DNA from: Tridacna crocea
Taxonomy: Eukaryota > Mollusca > Bivalvia > Cardiida > Cardiidae
NCBI GenBank assembly: GCA_943736015.1
Contig: OX031068.1
Span: 33,414,296-33,478,295 of the forward strand
Direction of reading: 5' to 3'
DNA length: 64,000 bases
Shown here: positions 15,001 to 24,000 of the stretch, one piece after another
Layout of the letters: every line of letters begins with the position of its first letter
Position numbering within the stretch: the first letter of the stretch is position 1
The notes under the pieces: model-generated
Told to the model about the DNA's origin: nothing
Databases searched by the model: none
What the model saw: only the letters and a program-made list of their open reading frames with translations
Program-made: the position numbers and the translations under genes

Positions 15001-15378
15001 ACTTCACGACTACATTAGATTTTATTCTACATTAGACTTTCGCAAAGTAGAAAAATACATATGAACGGAAAGTGTCGTCATGGATTAGTCTGCTCGGACT
15101 GCGCAGGCTTATCCGAAACGACACTTTATGCAAATGTCCGAATGTCCTTTTTTGCATGTTGCAGGCCAATTTTTATAACCATTAGAGCTCAGATTACACG
15201 ACTGTACAAAAAATTACTTCCATTTACAGGTCTTCTCAGAGACGTTAGCGGGAATTTCTACTACACTTTCCATTTGATCGGGGCACTACTTTTAACCGGA
15301 AGTGTACTGTCGTTTACACTTCCGCTGACATCATCATATTTCAAAAACCGGAAGTTGGCCAAGAAACAGGAAATCTGA
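2815..15378 (+). CDS. Monocarboxylate transporter-like (SLC16/MCT) gene, six coding exons
   Basis: Coding exons are 2815-3073, 6049-6192, 6599-6745, 11470-12696, 13895-14032 and 15230-15378. All five introns are GT-AG and phase 1. The spliced CDS is 2064 nt, giving 687 residues, longer than MCT1. The predicted protein has an acidic Asp/His-rich cytosolic N-terminus, then PVDRGWAWVILAG, matching the MCT signature before TM1 except that the usual second Gly is Arg. Exons 2-3 hold TM1-4, exon 4 holds TM4-10 and exons 5-6 hold TM11-12. The TM4-5 signature YFKRHRGLANSIHVSGSSIG is present. In TM8, SVDLVSR keeps the Asp/Arg pair (about residues 540 and 544) that corresponds to MCT1 D302/R306 and is linked to proton-coupled transport. 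The TM6-TM7 loop, about residues 264-475, is unusually long. The role is inferred as plasma-membrane transport of a monocarboxylate or similar solute; the subfamily and substrate cannot be assigned. Confidence 0.93.
3505..3650 (+). repeat. Minisatellite, about 33-bp unit, about 4.5 copies
   Basis: TATATGAGCTATTGAGGGTG recurs with small changes in transporter intron 1. It is absent elsewhere in the window. Confidence 0.85.
3942..5514 (+). mobile_element. Tc1-like DNA transposon, degenerate
   Basis: The element is 1573 bp and lies in transporter intron 1. Terminal inverted repeats of 29 bp (left 3942-3970, beginning TACTGACTCAAAA; right ends TTTTTTGAGTCAGCA at 5514) match at 24 of 29 positions. 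TA duplications flank it at 3940-3941 and 5515-5516. The transposase inside is broken. Confidence 0.92.
4238..5251 (+). pseudogene. Tc1-like transposase pseudogene (DD34E)
   Basis: ATG 4238 opens a 212-codon frame with the paired-like HTH region (NDVARQFNCHRHTITRLRDR), the RPRSGR linker (DRPRSGRLRVTT) and the first catalytic Asp in VFFSDESRF (residue 147). The frame then shifts near 4876 to frame 1 (second Asp, IHDNARPHTAA, codon 4951). It shifts at an 11-bp tandem duplication (4978-4999) to frame 0 (SPDMNPIEYTWDLLER, catalytic Glu codon 5067). It shifts again near 5105 to finish at IQAVIRRRGGHN, stop 5249-5251. Subtracting the 11-bp duplication leaves exactly 34 residues between the second Asp and the Glu, the Tc1 value. 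Confidence 0.92.
5832..5960. repeat. 129-bp palindrome in transporter intron 1
   Basis: Arms start GTCAGGTGGCAGGTGACTTG and end GCCACCTGAC and pair almost throughout. The centre is CGCCTTCGGCTCGGGGCG. Confidence 0.85.
6049..6192 (+). CDS. MCT gene coding exon 2
   Basis: The 144-nt exon lies between acceptor AG 6047-6048 and donor GTACAT 6193. It reads GGMLKSYGVFFVEYQKRFGS, the TM1-TM2 region of MCTs. A 129-bp palindrome ends only 88 bp upstream of it. Confidence 0.92.
6599..6745 (+). CDS. MCT gene coding exon 3
   Basis: The 147-nt exon lies between AG 6597-6598 and donor GTAAAT 6746. It encodes SVYIGGFGTFLSYLISAFAT, matching TM3 with its Gly-rich face. It keeps phase 1 on both sides. Confidence 0.92.
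6814..6918. repeat. 105-bp palindrome in transporter intron 3
   Basis: CGACATTTATTTCATCG at the left is mirrored by CGATGAAATAAATGTCG at the right. The central stem ATATTTTCACGAGTGGC faces its inverse across GCA. Confidence 0.88.
9395..9515 (+). mobile_element. Probable LINE 3' end
   Basis: A roughly 100-bp segment with GCAATAAAATG ends in tandem AACTA units (TTTAAACTAAACTAAACTAA), as seen at 3' ends of CR1-like LINEs. It lies in transporter intron 3. No reverse transcriptase is present. Confidence 0.45.
11470..12696 (+). CDS. MCT gene coding exon 4 (large exon)
   Basis: The 1227-nt exon follows a T-rich tract and CAG (11467-11469) and ends at the strong donor GTAAGT (12697). It encodes TM4-TM6, the roughly 210-residue cytosolic loop (Lys/Glu/Ser-rich, probably disordered, with candidate phosphorylation stretches such as SSSRKRAFSELSQSS), and TM7-TM10. 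One large exon carrying most of the transporter is usual for SLC16 genes. Confidence 0.95.
12758..12988. repeat. Family A MITE in transporter intron 4
   Basis: A full-length copy, reverse orientation relative to 28920 (GACTTTTTACGACC side first). The hairpin is at about 12813-12880. Confidence 0.85.
13200..13400 (-). repeat. Repeat with TAGCGGGAGATAATG end (transporter intron 4)
   Basis: GAATGCCATCTAGCGGGAGATAATGA and an upstream TTTTATTGAGTAAAC segment recur at 16715-16895. Parts recur in reverse at 31870-32180, 53465-53510, 55165-55260 and 56490-56780. Confidence 0.65.
13895..14032 (+). CDS. MCT gene coding exon 5
   Basis: The 138-nt exon lies between AG 13893-13894 and donor GTACTT 14033. 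It encodes LDRFKSSLGFTAMCHGVSIA, the TM10-11 region where MCTs usually read GLERFSSALG. Confidence 0.9.
14205..14345. repeat. Family E palindromic repeat in transporter intron 5
   Basis: GGGGCATTCAGACAAATTTG mirrors ATAAGTCCGAATGCCC. The centre carries ATTAGCCTGCGC. Related sequence at about 14925-15165. Confidence 0.65.
14925..15165. repeat. Family E repeat pair before the last transporter exon
   Basis: AGGGCATTCGAATATTTCCG, ATTAGCCTGTGC and GTCCGAATGTCC recur. A second core (GATTAGTCTGCTCGG) is fused to the first. Confidence 0.55.
15230..15378 (+). CDS. MCT gene last coding exon with stop
   Basis: The acceptor TTTACAG ends at 15229. The exon encodes TM12 (FHLIGALLLTGSVLSFTLPL) and a short basic tail ending QEI, with TGA at 15376-15378. 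An AATAAA at about 15909-15914 is the nearest convincing polyadenylation signal, which would give a 3' UTR of roughly 530 nt. Confidence 0.92.
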
Positions 15379-15908
15379 TGGCAAAGAATGGAATTTAATG
15401 TATTTGCAATCGTGTGCGGACTATTCGAATGAACAAAATTAGAAAAAAAAACTTCCAACCTTCAGCAAACTTCAGCACCTCTGCTGCATTCCGCTGTGTG
15501 ATATATCGACACATTAATCCTTATTTTTTTTTTCTTTACCGGAAACAGACCCGTTTATCGCTAATATTATAAGATTCCACTTAACTCCTACCAAACGCAA
15601 AAATGGTAGACTGTTCCATATTAAAAGCATTTGCAGACGACAAACTAAAAGTGTTTACCAGCATTTTCTTCTTTTCCCACAAGGTTTTTAAAAGCTTTCT
15701 TTTCCGTTGTCTTGAAAACCAGGGCTTGTTGGCTTATATCAATGCATGGGTCATAATTTTGAATCATCAAAACTTGACTGTTCAACTATAATTGTGTTGA
15801 AAAACACTGTTAATACGTGTGCTTATTATACATTCTTTCACGAGATACAAATTTCAACGGCAGCTTTTACCGAGGGAGACGGATTGCATTAAATTTATAT
15901 TAAAAAAA

Positions 15909-15914
15909 AATAAA
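15909..15914 (+). promoter_or_regulatory. Candidate polyadenylation signal for the transporter gene
   Basis: AATAAA embedded in an A-run about 530 nt after the stop codon. It is the first canonical hexamer downstream. Cleavage has not been shown. Confidence 0.4.
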
Positions 15915-16220
15915 GCTTTGCGAAACTTTTCCGTGATCTGTAGTTAATGGTAACCCTAAATTATTTCTCCTCAATTATTCTACTTGAAGAATTAACATTA
16001 TCACCAAAAATTTACCTCGAAAAAACGACGCGTTCTCAAAAGTGACATGGAGGAAAAACGAATTAAGCCTGGAGCTTGTATTTCAATCTTCATTCTCTTA
16101 AGCACCTTTACAACCATGGCAGTCTTTTTCTTTCAGTAGTACATTTATGAAAACGATGTGGAAAAAGGAGAAATTGCACGTAATGTGTAGATCAAGATCG
16201 GGCTGCATGATACTTGCAGT

Positions 16221-16265
16221 CAGAGAGAGAGAGAGAGAGACAGAGATAGAGAGAGAGAGAGAGAG
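16221..16265 (+). repeat. (GA)n microsatellite, interrupted
   Basis: GA units broken by CAGAGATA in the middle. This causes the repetitive open frames on both strands here. Confidence 0.95.
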
Positions 16266-17069
16266 TTCAATGTCTTCACTGTCTCCTGTGCATTGTCCTA
16301 CTTTAGGGACACGAATCATACAAATTCGCAAAGAAAAATCACCTGACATGGGGGAGGGGGGAGAGAATTTTACGATTTCAGTCGTGATTGACAGGGTTAA
16401 AGTTTTGTTTGCGTAAGAACTACAAAAGTCTTTAATCCGCATGTCAGAATCCGGACTATCCTTAAATCCATGATCGACTTATCAGCTTTATAAAGAGTTT
16501 ATATTTTCCCCTACCACACTGATTCCCTGGTTTAGAACCTTTACCAAACAATTCCCGTTGTCTGCGCGTGTCATATTCTTCGACGATTCGACCTGTCTGC
16601 TATGACGGATCACCCATTCCCCCATATACCCGGGAAAAGTAGGGCTTATATCGAAGCTATTAGCCTATCACCCAAGCTTGTAGGGACTGCTATAATAAAT
16701 GGTCGGTGCATGCTAACCGATCATAGCCGAATGAATGGCGCCAGGTAGCGTTTTATTGGGTATACGTTTATTTCATTTAAAATTCAAAGTAACATTTGTC
16801 GTTTTAGAAAATTACTCCCCTTAGACTATACCCAAAATGCTAAAATTAGATAGCTCTGTATCTGTAGAATGTCATCTAGCGGGAGATAATGATACAACTC
16901 CTTTTTCACGTCAGTCACTAAGAATCTGCCATGGCCCGTGTTCACCAACCATTCTAAATTGCGACTACTTGGTGTAGTCCATCAGAATGTAGAAAATTCT
17001 TGGGAACTAGACTCCGCATGATGTTAAGAACGGTTATTTTATATAGGCCATTGAAATTTCTATTTCGAT

Positions 17070-17272
17070 ACAGTCAGATCTTGAACTACCTTGTTCTTAA
17101 AGACGCCGTGATAAGTGCTTACCAGCGTAAGGATTTAACTCAAAGAGATCCGTCAATCCAACCTTTCATTTCCGTTCTAAGCCTACAGAATACGTCAAGT
17201 GGAAATCCTTCGGTTAATGAACAGTCGCTATTAAACACCACTCGTAAATCAATAAGGGATAATCGATTCTAA
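17070..17272 (+). other. Orphan open frame, possible exon
   Basis: After CGATACAGTCAG a frame encodes ILNYLVLKDAVISAYQRKDL, then a Ser/Asn-rich tail ending DNRF and TAA at 17270-17272. It is non-repetitive and 1.7 kb beyond the transporter stop. It cannot be entered in frame from transporter exon 5 through the nearest acceptors. It may be an exon of an unseen gene or chance. Confidence 0.22.
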
Positions 17273-17319
17273 CCATCCGGTATTTCATGGTGGAGAAGGC
17301 TTTTGAAAATTCACCAGTC

Positions 17320-17400
17320 TTCTAAATAACCTTACCCGGACAAGAATCGAACCGACATTCTGTGGGTTCTTAGGTAAAAATTCTACCAAGTCGATACAAC
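17320..17400 (-). other. tRNA-like fragment
   Basis: The minus strand contains CTTGGTAGAATTTTTACC and GTCGGTTCGATTCTTGTCC, like pol III boxes, but the cloverleaf is incomplete. It is a SINE head or tRNA relic, not a working tRNA gene. Confidence 0.35.
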
Positions 17401-17720
17401 AAATAACAGCATAGTAATACTGTGAAAGCGACAGCTTCAATTAGACCTGACTACATAGGTAATTTGAGAAATAAACCTTACTCTTAGAAACGGAAGATTT
17501 AGGCATCTGCAGAAAATATTGACCCATTGCAGCATTAGTCGATGCTTTATGCCAAAGGACCAGCCTACCCTTGGATTCAGTCGGTTTGTTGGACAAAACT
17601 GATTCCACAAATCCATAGTGATGTTATGACTTGCAAAGCATAATGCAGTACAGAAGTGCATTAAGTCCCTTTTGCTAGGCCATGGTTGAAATCGTTTCTA
17701 CCCTTCGACTTTTGATTATT

Positions 17721-17948
17721 TTAACCCTTTCCCAAACGGCAAATTTTAGACCAGACGAAACTGAAAGCAATTTGCAGATGACAAATTAACAGTTGCTAAA
17801 AAGATTATTTTTCTATATGATAAGTTAAAAAACATTGTGGGAGAAGGAGAAAATGCTGGTGACCAGCATTTTCTCCTTTTCCAACAATGTTTTCAAAAGG
17901 CTTCTATTCCTGACCCGTAAAACCAGAGATTGTTTGGGAAAGGGTTAA
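17721..17948. repeat. Family A MITE
   Basis: Complete, with CCCTTTCCCAAAC and GTTTGGGAAAGGG ends between TTAAs. The hairpin is at about 17827-17894. Confidence 0.88.
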
Positions 17949-18337
17949 CTCATTGTCTGAAAATGCTTTTAAGGTAGTGGACCGTAATAGAATAGAGCTA
18001 TTTTCACTATAATATTATTCTGCAAAATTTGCTATGAATAAAAAGGGGTGTTATTACACTACTTTAACTGAGCCATTTTTTCCTTCCCCCCCCCACCCCC
18101 CATAGAATTTCATTTATAAATCTAAAACCATTATATTCTCATTACAAAGGGAGATAATAATTACTCCCTTTTCTGGAAACTAACTAAAGTATCAACAAAT
18201 AATTTCAAGACATACGTCAAAGGAATTTCTGGTGGGTTAAGAATATGCAAAAGTATTGTATCTGTATAAATCTGTATTTATTAACTATCAAGAATTTTTT
18301 TCCCATGCTGCACTAGAAGTGTTCTGGGTCTACTACC

Positions 18338-18566
18338 TTAACTTTTTACCAAACGAAAAAAATTTGGACTAATCCAATTTGAAAGCATTTGCAGACAACA
18401 AAATAAGTGTGAATCAAAAATTGATTCTTGATTTTGGGAGGGTAGAAAACATTGTTGGAAAAGGAGAAAATGCTGGTTACCAGCATTTTCTCCTTTTCCC
18501 ACAATGTTTTCAAAAGGCTTCTAAATCAGGGTCGTTAAAAGTCGGGATTGTGTGGTAAAGAGTTAA
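18338..18566. repeat. Family A MITE, first of a TTAA-sharing pair
   Basis: Complete. Its right TTAA (18563-18566) is also the left TTAA of the next copy. The hairpin is at about 18447-18513. Confidence 0.88.
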
Positions 18567-18746
18567 CCCTTTCCCAAACGACAAAATTTTAGACTAGTCT
18601 TAACTGAAAGCACTTGCAGATGACAAATGAAACTTAACTCAAAAACTGAAATTTGGTTACACGCATTTTCTCCTTTTCCCACAATGTTTTCAAAAGGCTT
18701 CTATCTTGGGGTCGTAAAAACCAGGGATTGTTTGGGAAAGGGTTAA
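18563..18746. repeat. Family A MITE, second of the pair
   Basis: It lacks most of the left hairpin arm (only ACGCATTTTCTCC onward), so it no longer folds into the full stem. Confidence 0.82.
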
Positions 18747-19502
18747 GATGGACATATCAAAATTATTATTAAGAATTTAGTAAGTAAGATTTGCTGGGAG
18801 GCGTTTTTTTTTTTTTTATTATTATTTCGTTTACTACCTTATAGAACAGGGTGCAATAAAAAAATTACAGTACTCCTTCATACGCAGTTTTGTGGTCCTT
18901 CCTGAAGTAATATATTAAAATCCTTTTCCTAAGTTTTATCAACCCAGAGGAATGCTGCTTTTGAAACCACCATGGAAAGAGGAGAAAATGCTGGTAACCA
19001 GCATTTTCTCCTTTTTCCACAGTGTTTTCTTCCGCCTTTTAAAGATGAGTCCTACCTTTTTGAGCCACGTTTTGGCTTTTAGATAAACAGTCCCGTGTTT
19101 TTGCGAGACCTGATGATTTAATAAAAAGTGAAAACGTTGCAGGAAAATAAGGAAATGTTGATTTGCCTTTTTACCCCAGTTTCCCATTATGTTTTTGTCC
19201 TTTCCTTTGCGCTGAGATGGGTTGATACTTTTTAAAAATGCATTAAACCCCCTTTTTACAGAGCATAGAGGGATGATGTGTTGAGTTCGGTCAACCAATT
19301 TTGAAGTTTGATGGGTCCATAGTTCATTTATTAGAGGATTAGGCGAAGGGTTCAGTAAACAACACCTGGGTTAAAGTACTCAAAGTTTGTATCGAAATTA
19401 TGAGTTAAAACTTTGCCTGGACATATTTGGACATACTTTGTTTTATTTGATCGTGTATGGATAAACTTTAGTGTTAACCCATTTTCTTCTTGAAATCGTA
19501 TC

Positions 19503-19738
19503 TTAACCCTTTACCAAACAATCCCAGGTTTTTTTACGACCCTGAGATGGATGTCTTTTGAAAACATAGTGTGAAAAGGAGAAAATGCTGGTAACCAGTA
19601 TTTTCTCCCTTTTTCCACATTTTTTTTTCAGTCCTGCTGGAAACGAATTTCAAATCTTGAGTTACCTTTATTTTCTCGTCTGCAATTACTTTCGATTTGG
19701 ACTGGTCTAAAATTGTATTGTTTGGTAAAGAGTTTTAA
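19503..19738. repeat. Family A MITE
   Basis: Full length. The outer stem has decayed (CATAGTGTGAAAAGGAG) and a T-run interrupts the right arm. Confidence 0.8.
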
Positions 19739-20257
19739 TTACCAAACAACTATGAATGAGAAAGAATTATATGAGACTATGTTAATTAATATCAAAATGA
19801 GTTTTGATTCCTTCGGATCGGCCGTAAGGACAAAGGATTGTTTGAGAAAGAATTGTGAACAAAATGTTTAAGACGAAAATAGGTTAACCCTTTGCATTGA
19901 ATCTCAACTTTTTACAACTCTAAGCAAGGAAGATATTTTGGGACAAGAAAATGTCTCCTTTTCTACTATGCTTGAGATACAAATTCAAGTGTTAAATGGT
20001 GGAATTAGTCGCAGAAAGGACAGAAAATAATGCGGTAATATGAGAAAATTTTGGGTCCAACATTTTTCTCCTATTATCGCGATGTTTTATGAAGTATTCT
20101 TCTTTAGAGTCATCGAAAATACTGGACTATTTATATGTAAAGGGTTTACGGACAAGTAAAGGATATAGAGAGCAATAACTTTGTATCGAAATTATGAGTT
20201 ACGATATTGAAGTTTTGTGATAGGAAGAAATATTGATGAAATCGTGATGGACTTTAT

Positions 20258-20440
20258 TTAACACTTTACCAGCCGACAAAATTTGGACTTGAGCTACTCA
20301 ATGGCAATTCAGCGCAGTCACTTAAGTAATTAATTGTGTTTTTGCAAAAAGAGAAAACACTGTGGGAAAAGGAGTAAAAGCTTTTTTCATAAGCCCCCTT
20401 TCTCAAGGTGGTTATGATTCGGGATTGTGTGCTAAAGAAT
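20258..20440. repeat. Family A MITE, internally deleted
   Basis: Both ends are recognisable (ACACTTTACCAGCCGAC; TGTGTGCTAAAGAAT). The hairpin is largely lost. Confidence 0.6.
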
Positions 20441-20739
20441 AAAAATTCAGATTGGTTTGGTATGTTTAACTGTTTGGTGTTAAACGTCGTTTCCGGCATT
20501 ATTTGTGTTATGTGATGGTGTCCATTGCATCTATCTAAGTGTTTCCTGGATTTTCTTCAAATAGAGTTACATGTACCTACCGTCTATAGTTCCGTCAAGG
20601 TCACTGGCTTCTGTTCCAAAAATTCATACAATGTAAAAGAACAAGACTGTGCTGCTTGCATATTTTTGAAGACAAGATTTCGAAAATTTAGACGATTTTG
20701 ACGTAAAAGGTGATAAATAGATTTCAGAAGCTGGCTGGC

Positions 20740-21031
20740 ATGTTGCCTCCGGTTTTCAAAGTGACTTCCGTCGAGAAAAAGTATAGACTTAGGAGTCAGA
20801 GTGCGCCTGCAGACAATAGGAAACACGTTTTCCAGAGGGTACCCAAATCCCAGTGTCGGCATCAAAGTGCCGCACATCAAACTAGAAATCAAAGTGATGT
20901 GAGTAGTCATAAGAGAAATCAAAGTAGTGTGAGTAACACAACATATAACTACAATGATGGAAATGAGTACCCAACAAGAATATTTCCCAAATATAAAGAG
21001 CTTGTCATAGCGGAACTCTTTCGATGGTCCA
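20740..21031 (+). CDS. Candidate alternative first exon a
   Basis: An open frame from ATG 20740 runs 97 codons plus one base to the near-ideal donor GTAAGT at 21032. The encoded segment is basic and Ser/Gln/His-rich, with imperfect repeats (RNQSDVSSHKRNQSSVSN), and ends YKELVIAELFRWSS. It looks coding but I do not recognise it. A weak acceptor (TTTCAG, ending 20727) lies just upstream. It exits in phase 1 and can therefore join 26831. It could also belong to a separate gene. Confidence 0.55.
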
Positions 21032-24000
21032 GTAAGTAACTACAGATCATTGTATTTGTTTGCATGGTGCCTTTCAATGAAACTTTAGACTTTATTCAAA
21101 GCTTAACCTGATATAATGTCGGTTTGCTTCCAAAACCTCGTAACTACAGCTTGTTACAAGCTGTAGTTTCGAGGTTTTGGAAGCAAACCGACGATAATAA
21201 CTAAAATGAAACTTTCAGTCCGATAGAAAGCACCCAAATAGAGTTATTTCATTGATATTTTTGGGTAAATAGCTCCCTAGCGGACGGCGTTGATTCAAGA
21301 TCAGACTGCAAATTCTGTGTAGTCTGATCTTAATCTTCACTGTCAGCAAAAGGTCCTTGAGTCGCGCTTAGTAGCCTATGGGTTAATTGCAAATAGAACA
21401 AGATTTGCCGTTAGAAAGATATACATGTACTAATACGTACACGTACTTGAAACATCGTAAGCAGCGACGTAGGAAGGATTTCAAGATTGGGGTGGGGGTG
21501 GGGGGGGGGGGGGGCTAACTTCGAAATACCGAGATTTTTTGCGTGGTTGTTTCATTGCGCTAAGAACTCGTATTTTAGTTACCATGATTTTCAAAATTAT
21601 TAGGGGGGGGGGGGGGGCTCAGCGCCCCCCCCCCCCCCCACTAGTCCCCCCCTCCTTCCTACGGGCCTGGTAAGAAAGGAGAAAACGATGATAAGTATTG
21701 TTACGGGAGATATCACTCTTTCATGCACGGCTTCGTCCCGATTGAAATACAATACCTACCAACTGTGTTAACTATTCGAGGATGTTGTCAGCATGGGTTT
21801 AATTGATTCCCGCCAGATGCGGTTTGTTTTTCAGCTATGCATTTGTAGTCAGCTTTCATGTGCGTAAGAATTCGATCGAGTATTTTCTTAACTCTTTACC
21901 ACACAATGCCCACTTTTAACGCACCGGAGAAAGAAAGCTTTTGAAAACATTGTTGGATAAGGAGAAAATGCTGGTAACCAGCATTTTCTCCTTTTTCCAC
22001 AATGTTTTGTATCCTTCCCAAATTGAATTTCAAATTTTTTATTCATCTTTGATTTATTGTCTGCAAATGCTTTCTGTTTGGAACAGTCTAAAATTGTGTA
22101 GTTTGGTAAAGGGTTAAAAGACACGATTTTCAGGCTTGTGGATCAGCAGTATATTAAACATCGTAGTAAAAGGAAGAAAGAGTGGTTACACCCACAAGAA
22201 TTTTAATTCCTCCTTTTGCCGCGATACTTTCTATTCTGCTGAACTTCACTGACAAGTAAGTAAAAGTAGGCCTGCAATATTTCGTAAAGTTTTAGGTTCA
22301 GGCATTTTTCTGGAAGTATTTCAGATATGCTCTGTTGGCCAGTGCACTAACGGATACGTATTGATCTCCAAATTCTTTTTATTTTCACTCTTTAACCAAA
22401 GATTGATAAAATGAGAACAAAATTTAATAAAAGGTTCGAATTGAAAGAGTTTATGAACGACGAATTAAAAGTTACCCAAAACATATTGAACCTAAATATA
22501 TCTTTCAAAGGGTAGAAAACATTGTGGGAAAAGAAGAAAATGTTGGTTGCCAGTGCAGTATTCTTTCAAATGTGCTATCCCACATAACCATCGTCGAAAC
22601 ACTGGTCAGAGCTGGAAAAATTGGTCGAGTTGGGGATCGAACCCCTGTTTTAAGACCTGTACGTTACTGACTAAGTAGGGATTCGGCAAAAAAAAATCAG
22701 AAAATTTGCATTCAACAGATGGAGTGTAGCATTCATAGAGAAAATAAGATTATCAATTAAACCTCTTGTATGAACTAAAACCATTTAAGGTTACTTCCCA
22801 TTGATAATGACACAATTACGGGTTTTTCAAATCTGAAACCCTGATCTGCGACTTCACTTGTTAGAACCTCGACTTACAGATTGAAGAAGGAAAAATTGCA
22901 AAGAAGACAGAACAAAACAAAACAAAAGTAAAATGAGAAAAAATTGTTGTATCTCCAATTTCGGGTAACAGGCACTTTGGCCGTTTTTCGTACAAAATTC
23001 ACTACCCCTGGTATTTTCAAAATGGGGAAAAAAAATCTTGTATTAGACCACAGAAAGTAAATTAATTGAAATACAGTTGCTTATATCTTAAGCAAACGAC
23101 CCCTTAACTTATTACCACATGACAAAATTTTAGACTGGTCCAAATTGAAAGCATTTGCAGACGACAAAATAAGGGCGACTGAAAAATTGAGATTTGTTCT
23201 AGGTAGGGTAGAAAACACTGTGGGAAAAGGAGAAAATGTAACCAGCATTTTCTCCTCTTCCCACAGTATTTTCAAAAAGTTTCTTTCTCAGGGGCGTCAA
23301 AAGTAGTGATTGTGTGGTAATGGGTTAAACATGGGTCATTGTCGAAATATAAATCGATAAAAAGTTTTCGTTTAAAAATTCCATAATAAAAGTTTATGTA
23401 ACCATTAACCAAGCAACATGTAAACATCCGGTCTATTTCCCGTCCAATTTCATGATAAATGGTTAGGTAAATACCAACAAAGATTGCCCCAAAATGACAT
23501 ATAGTGGCTCATCCAAGCGGTCTCAAAACCCGTATGAGACCCTGGAAAGAATGTTAAACAAGACAACAATCAGTACGCAGCGTGTCGCTCATTCAAATAT
23601 CATCGGTAAGTCGACTATCTTCAGCTGACCTTTCAACGACCACCCACCACAAATCCAAGATTTCTTTGAGAACTATCATTGAGTAAACAGCTGTTATCGT
23701 AAATGAATTTGACGCTTTGCCAGACTAAAAACTTGTAGAAAAGCGCCATCACTTGACTTTCAACTTTTTGTCGTCTGCGACAGTTTAAATTTTACTCAAA
23801 ATATGATGGAGCTTGCTTTTAATGGGACCTTTAATGGAATCTTTACGCTAATAAGATTGTAGGAAAACAAGAAAATGCTAAATAGATCTACCATGCAGCA
23901 TCTCTTCTTTTCTCACATTTTTTTTTCAAAAATCGTCTTGCATAGTTTCACTAATATGTACTCATATGGTTGTGTGGTTGTCCTTGATGAGGTAGAAAAC

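Larger units (their letters stand above)
15379..20739. other. Intergenic region, transporter to coiled-coil gene
   Basis: Mostly repeats: one TAGCGGGAGATAATG-type element and six family A copies. The only coding-like island is 17070-17272. Confidence 0.6.

Noticed and set aside
15061-15229. Extension of the last transporter exon upstream to an ATG at 15061
   Set aside because: This part is family E repeat sequence. The acceptor at 15229 and phase 1 fit the transporter.
16098-16442. Serine/leucine and Arg/Glu repeat proteins on the two strands
   Set aside because: Caused by the (GA)n microsatellite.
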